NCBI GenBank assembly: GCA_032164245.1
Contig: JAVMKO010000003.1
Location: 95,231,890-95,295,889, forward strand
DNA length: 64,000 bases
Direction: 5' to 3'
Source: Sternotherus odoratus
Lineage: Eukaryota > Chordata > Testudines > Kinosternidae
Below, piece after piece: positions 59,526 to 64,000 of this stretch (positions within the stretch are counted from its first letter, which is position 1; every line of letters begins with the position of its first letter). A model generated the notes under the pieces. It made no database searches, was not told the DNA's origin, and saw only the letters and a list, made by a program, of their open reading frames with translations. The position numbers and the translations under genes are program-made.

Positions 59526-60706
59526 TGTTCTGGGGTGCAACCCAGACCACTGAGGTGTTATGTCACCCCTTCCCTGAAATCCTGCATGCCTCAAAATGCT
59601 TTGCTGCTGTAGCTCCCACCTGGGCCACTCATAGATAGTCTGCCAGCATGCAACTCACACCTTGAGCGTCTGCCTGTAGCACAGCCCAGTAGCCCAGCAA
59701 CTCTGACCCCAGCAGCTTGTCAGCAACACTGAAGTCACACTCTGGCTTCCAACAGCCTTTGTTACTACTTGCAGGGTGACTCCAACTCACTCCCAGTTCC
59801 AGACTTTTCCCCAAAAACATGTGTTCTGCATTGTCCAGCCCTATCCGGGGCAGTTTAAGTTATTTTAGGTCCATTGCCCCTGTAGGGGAACAATATGCAA
59901 CAGTTTTCTACTTTAAATCGAGTTACCACACAGAACAGTTTAACCAGAGCACTGAATTAGTTTTGCATTAAAGAATAAACCAAGATTTAACTACAAAGAG
60001 AGAGATTTTATGTGAGTAGAAGACATTAAAGTCAGAAATATTTACAAGAGAAATAAAGATAAAATGCCTTCTAGTGCTAAAACTTAAGCTGGACTTGGTT
60101 CAAGATAAAATTCTTACCACATGCTACAAGCAACAGGGCTGACCAAATTTCAGGTCAAGATCTCTCCCCAGGTCAAATGGCTGCTTTCTTGTTCTTTTTT
60201 GGTGAAAGAGAGAGAGGGAGCAAGCCTGGGGTGTTTTTGCCCTTCACTTTTTAGTCCAGTTATGCTTTGAAAAAGCATATTCCTGAGGGTTACCCCCTAG
60301 ATAAAATCCATTCCCCTACGAGGACAGAGACAAAGGGGCTCATGGTGATAGAGGTTCCCTGCTGTTGTTTGCTAAAATGCAGATCAGTTTGTTCCTGCTC
60401 CCCTTCCTTGCCAAATGGCCATTTGACAGATGATTGCCCATCAACTTTGATGACACCTGGCTAGAGATAGCTTGTCTTTTTTCTTTGAGAAACTGGTTTA
60501 CCCAGACTTGTCTGATAAACACATTTCTGATCTAATTTCATCTTATGGTCATAACTTTACACATAATGTTACTATACACATTTCATCGTGATAATATTGA
60601 TCACCAAATTAGTAGTTTTCAAATGGTACCTCACAAGGGATATTTTGTACAAAAATTACTACAATCGTGTGTAGGGTGTGAATGTACAGGTGCATGTGGT
60701 CACACA
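59526..60706. repeat. Long LTR-like turtle repeat, about 1.2 kb
   Basis: The stretch from TGTTCTGGGGTGCAACCCAG to about GTGGTCACACA is one continuous copy of a repeat that I recognise from turtle DNA, with few changes relative to memory. Tips TGT...ACA suggest an LTR, but I cannot read a target duplication. Words such as 'gagagagagggagcaagcct' and 'gatgattgcccatcaacttt' lie inside. No coding region. Confidence 0.55.
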
Positions 60707-60721
60707 ACCTCCTCAAGAGGA

Positions 60722-62465
60722 CCTTGTATTGTCTACATGGGAACTTAGGTCGGCTTAACTATGCCACTCAGCAGTGTGGATTTTTCACATCCACTGAGTT
60801 ACATAGTTATGCCGACCTAATTTTCTAGTATAGATCAGATCAGGTTCTCAGAAACACTGTGTGAAAGCAACAAAACTGTTTCAGGTGTACCAGAAGGCCA
60901 GGGAGGTGAACAATCTATACAGCTGAGCTACAGGGCTGCCACTGTTACAAAGAGCTGCATGCAATACTTGGTGGAGACCCCACCATCAACCTACAGACCA
61001 CTGTGGATACCTCTGAGGAGCCCAGCCACAGGCCCCTGGTACAGTAGGATGACGAGGAGATAGAGACATGCAGCTAGGGGCTCCAGCTATGACACAAGCT
61101 ATACAGCCACACAAGCAGATACAGTATAACCATTGGGATTTTTTTCCACTCAGATCCAATCTTATGAATAAACAACGCCAGCGCCCTTCAACCTACCAAA
61201 AGCACATTCAGCTATCATTCTTCATTTCCTGAGCCTGTTGTTGAATCATTCCTTCATGCTGTTCAGGTGGCCGGTATATGGCTTCATGAGCCAGAGGAGC
61301 AATGGTTGAGTCCCCCAGGATCACTACTGGCATTTCAACATTACCAACGGTAAACCACTGGTCAGGAAAGAAAGTCCCTACCTATAGTTCTCTGAAAAAT
61401 ACAGTGTTCTTAAAGACACAATCATCAAACACCTTACCTGACCAGCCAACACTAATGTCAAAGTGTCCCCAACACTCGCATAGCCATGGAGAAGTAGCCC
61501 TTTCTGTCAATGTACTCAGTGACTTGGTAACACAATAGAGACAAGCATGCCATCTATTGCTCCACCACAGTTCAGGAACCCCATTGCTGCAAATCATGCC
61601 ACTATGCCCTGCACATTGCCAAGAGTCACAGTCCTGCATAGGAGGAGGTAATTTATGGCCCTCATGACAGTGGGCCCCCCCGGTGGATTTTCCATTTCCT
61701 GTAGGAATCCAGTGTTGCAGGTTTCCACAGTGTGATCACCACTCGCATCTCCACTGTCAGTGCAACTCTCCTTTGGGTGTCCCTGTGGTGGGGAGCTGGG
61801 GCAAGTTCGACACACAGATCCAGGAATGAGGCCTTTCACATCTGAAAGTTCTGCAGCCACGACTAGTCATCCCAAGCCTGCATTATGATGCAATCCTACA
61901 AGTCAGTGCCTGTTTCTTGGGCTCAGCAATCTGTCCTCCATGAAAATTATCATGTTCCCTGTTCATTCAGTTCTTCTTATGGCTCTGCAAATAGTAGAGG
62001 ATCATGCGTCCTGTGCTTTGCAAGGCTTATGACAATAGTGCAGAGTTGTGCAGGCTGCATGCTTCTGTCAGAGATGGCAGACAGGGAGGAAGGCCATGTG
62101 GATTCATGGGATTTTTTTTTTAAAGCAGGAAAATGATGGCATATCATTGACATTATGAGATGGAGACAGCTGCACACTGAGAAGCTGATCTCTTGCTCCC
62201 AGTCACCCCTGCACAATTTGTCTCTGCCTCAGCATGCATTGCCAAAACTTTCCAAAAGACAGTGCACTGGACAGTGGCAGTTTGCATGCTAAAACACCTA
62301 CCCATGATGCACAGCACTGTGCATCGACACAAACATTCCAGATGAGTATGTGCAGCACTGATGCCAGGAGCCAAGTATGCAACCACAAAAGTGCTATACT
62401 AACCATGGCAGCTTTATGCCAGTATAACCTGCATCAACCAAAGTGTGCAGTGTAGACATGGCCCT
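60722..62465 (-). mobile_element. Decayed fourth Harbinger
   Basis: The left end has a hairpin of about 90 bp ('taggtcggcttaactatgcc' against 'acatagttatgccgaccta') next to 'gtctacatgggaac'; the right end 'gcagtgtagacatggccct' gives the matching tip. SANT-like remnants on plus (60888-61060, TACCAGAAGGCCAGG) and transposase remnants on minus (about 61960-61140) keep the convergent layout of the copy at 10104. Many stops and shifts. Confidence 0.75.
61140..61960 (-). pseudogene. Harbinger transposase relic, strongly decayed
   Basis: On minus: a decayed N-terminal part; 'CSNGVPELWWSNRW' is a frame-shifted form of MGFLNCGGAIDG, so the region of the first catalytic Asp can be traced near 61560; then GWSGKVFDDCVFKNTVFF, matching GWPGKVHDARVFRN; then a stretch that reads VEMPVVILG with a shifted GDS-type block near 61300; finally IAECAFGRLKG near 61190, with the catalytic Glu. 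There are many frame changes. It belongs to another Harbinger subfamily than the copy at 10104. Confidence 0.78.
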
Positions 62466-63269
62466 ATTAGTGTCTTTAATAAGGGTCCACATACAAAAGG
62501 TAACTCCATATAGGCTAGTCTCAGACTTGGCCTCAGCACTTCCACATAGGCATTGATGAGGTGTCTATTTGAATTTGTTTTAAAAATAAATAAATGGGGA
62601 GATGCACAATTTAAAACTAAAACAGAACTAAGCACATTGTACAAAGATCTATTTCAAGTAATTCTCCTTGAAACCGTCACAAAGGAAAGTTTCCTGGGGA
62701 TTAAATGGACTGTCAGGTAATCAGAAGTTGTTTTAGGTTTTCTTCATGAGAAAAAGAGCACTTTGGATGGATTTTGTTTCTGGTGCTTTGTGACACTTTA
62801 CATCTTATTCCCTCATGTCACACCAGGTTTTCATTATTCATAAACGCACTTGTGGGATCAGCCAATAAGCCATTTTCTTCTCCATCCAATGCAAACACAT
62901 GAATCCCACTGTAATGTTCTTTTAATTATGGCTCACACTGTCACTTAATTGTTTTAAGGGGTTGCTTAAAGGGCCCTTCTCCCCAGTCAATTTAGAACCC
63001 ATGGTGTTTATATAGTGTGCCGGTCATTAGGATAATCTTTCAGCAGATGACAGACAAAAATGAGACTGCATTTGGTATTGCTTTTCCTGGATGATAAAGA
63101 GAGCAGAGATCACAAGGGACCCCTACTCACAGAGACTGACAACATATACTTTGATAAGTGGGACCATCTTAAAACATGCAATAATCCCACCCGCCTCACG
63201 GAACCATCACTTGATTCTACAGGCCTTGTAAACTAATGCTCCATTTCTAAGCAAGCTAATTCAGCTGTC
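62466..63269. other. Unannotated DNA
   Basis: AT-rich, nothing recognised. Confidence 0.5.
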
Positions 63270-63900
63270 AGCATCCATGATCCAGCCAGCACATAGTACA
63301 AAGACAGAACAAGTTGTTCTGGTGGATGAGCACCTCCAGTCCACTGACAAGGTAAGTGATCATCCTCATCCCGCTGGCCTTCCCTCTCGGACATCTATTA
63401 CCCTTTATCACCATGTACTCCTTTCGCATCTTACATGGCTCAGGTTCTTCCTCTTAGACCTCTTAGAACCAAAAGGTCATTATAGTCAACTATTCCTCCC
63501 TCTCCAAGTTCCCACAAAGCATAATCCTCTCCTGCACATTACTCAATATCTACATGAATCCACTGTGGGAAATGGTGAGACAACATGGGGTGATATATCA
63601 ACAGACAGACAGCATCTCTTTCACACCCAACATAAACAGCATAATCTCCCAGCTCTTACAATGCCTAGCTGTAACTGGCACCTGAATGAAGAGCAGTTCC
63701 TAAAGCTGTATCCAGGCAAGACTGAGGTGATTTAGGTAAGAAGAAGGAACTGCAGTGAAGAACTTGCCTCCTCTATTTACATCCCCCCGCTAACAAGGGC
63801 ACTAGTCCTCCAGTTCTGCAGGCCATTTTTATTTTGGATTCCTCAGTGCTGCCGGATATCCAAATAGGAAAAGACACCTATTTCCATTAGAGACTGGCCA
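63270..63900 (+). pseudogene. L2-like LINE reverse transcriptase relic
   Basis: One frame ends NEEQFLKLYPGKTEVI at 63735, the typical motif (W-N-LKLNPDKTE) of L2/CR1-group reverse transcriptases. In another frame, about 63500-63600, the piece reads ILSCTLLNIYMNPL, which corresponds to the ILSP-LFNIYM-PL block after the QG motif. Frameshifts separate the two, and the YADD box between them is decayed. Weak similarity continues after 63735 towards the window end, so the copy may extend beyond 64000. Confidence 0.72.
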
Positions 63901-64000
63901 GAAGATTCTATGATGTAGCACTCAATTGTTTTGTTAGAAACAAACAATTGTGGGCAAGCAGTATTTATAAAAATCACTTTTTATATTCATATATTCACAT

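Overview
The window looks like intergenic or deep intronic DNA of a reptile genome, most likely a turtle. This is inferred from repeat families I recognise: CR1 LINE copies, Harbinger elements with a two-gene layout, hAT elements with CAGGGGTRGGVAACC-type tips, Penelope-like 3' ends, MIR-like SINEs and several turtle-type solo LTRs. I found no convincing host protein-coding exon, tRNA, rRNA, CRISPR array or bacterial-type operon. Almost every long open frame is a transposon relic, an accidental frame in GC-rich or C-rich repeat DNA, or a shadow of one of these.

Layout. 1-10 kb: unique-looking AT-rich sequence with a MIR-like relic, a small TA-flanked MITE, a CR1 3' fragment, a 458-bp hAT element with a perfect 8-bp target duplication, and an inverted pair of Penelope-like ends. 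10.1-13.6 kb: the best element in the window, a full-length Harbinger (3,481 bp, TAA duplications) with two convergent genes and a transposase broken by only two stops and one frameshift. 14.8-15.8 kb: a 922-bp hAT element with large internal palindromes. 16.8-18.4 kb: a truncated second Harbinger holding the SANT/Myb partner gene. 22.5-23.3 kb: a Penelope-like 3' end next to a solo LTR. 25.3 kb: a tRNA-like SINE. 29.7 kb: a Tigger-like MITE. 31.2-32.1 kb: a TA-flanked, GC-rich element with repeated subterminal motifs. 33.4 kb: a Penelope-like 3' end with a hammerhead-like core. 34.9-38.3 kb: two solo LTRs and one hAT element. 40.4 and 43.6 kb: two copies of one short hAT family. 44.1-44.7 kb: MIR and CR1 fragments. 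47.6 kb: a probable LTR. 48.6-50.6 kb: a long CR1 copy with its reverse transcriptase broken and a small element nested inside. 51.2-52.4 kb: a third Harbinger fragment in the opposite orientation. 53.7-54.5 kb: an RTE-clade reverse transcriptase relic. 55.1-55.4 kb: a palindromic MITE. 57.7-58.3 kb: a partial LTR and a second copy of the TA-flanked MITE. 59.1-62.5 kb: a Penelope-like tail, a MITE remnant, a long LTR-like repeat and a fourth, strongly decayed Harbinger. 63.3 kb to the end: an L2-like reverse transcriptase relic running towards the window edge.

The only genes that work together are the two genes of each Harbinger copy: a DDE transposase and a SANT/Myb-like DNA-binding partner, transcribed towards each other. 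In these transposons both proteins are needed for movement. No copy here carries both intact. No new host system is visible. The observations most worth checking are the young Harbinger copy with its subterminal repeats, the hammerhead-like cores in the Penelope-like ends, and the GC-rich TA-flanked element at 31.2-32.1 kb.
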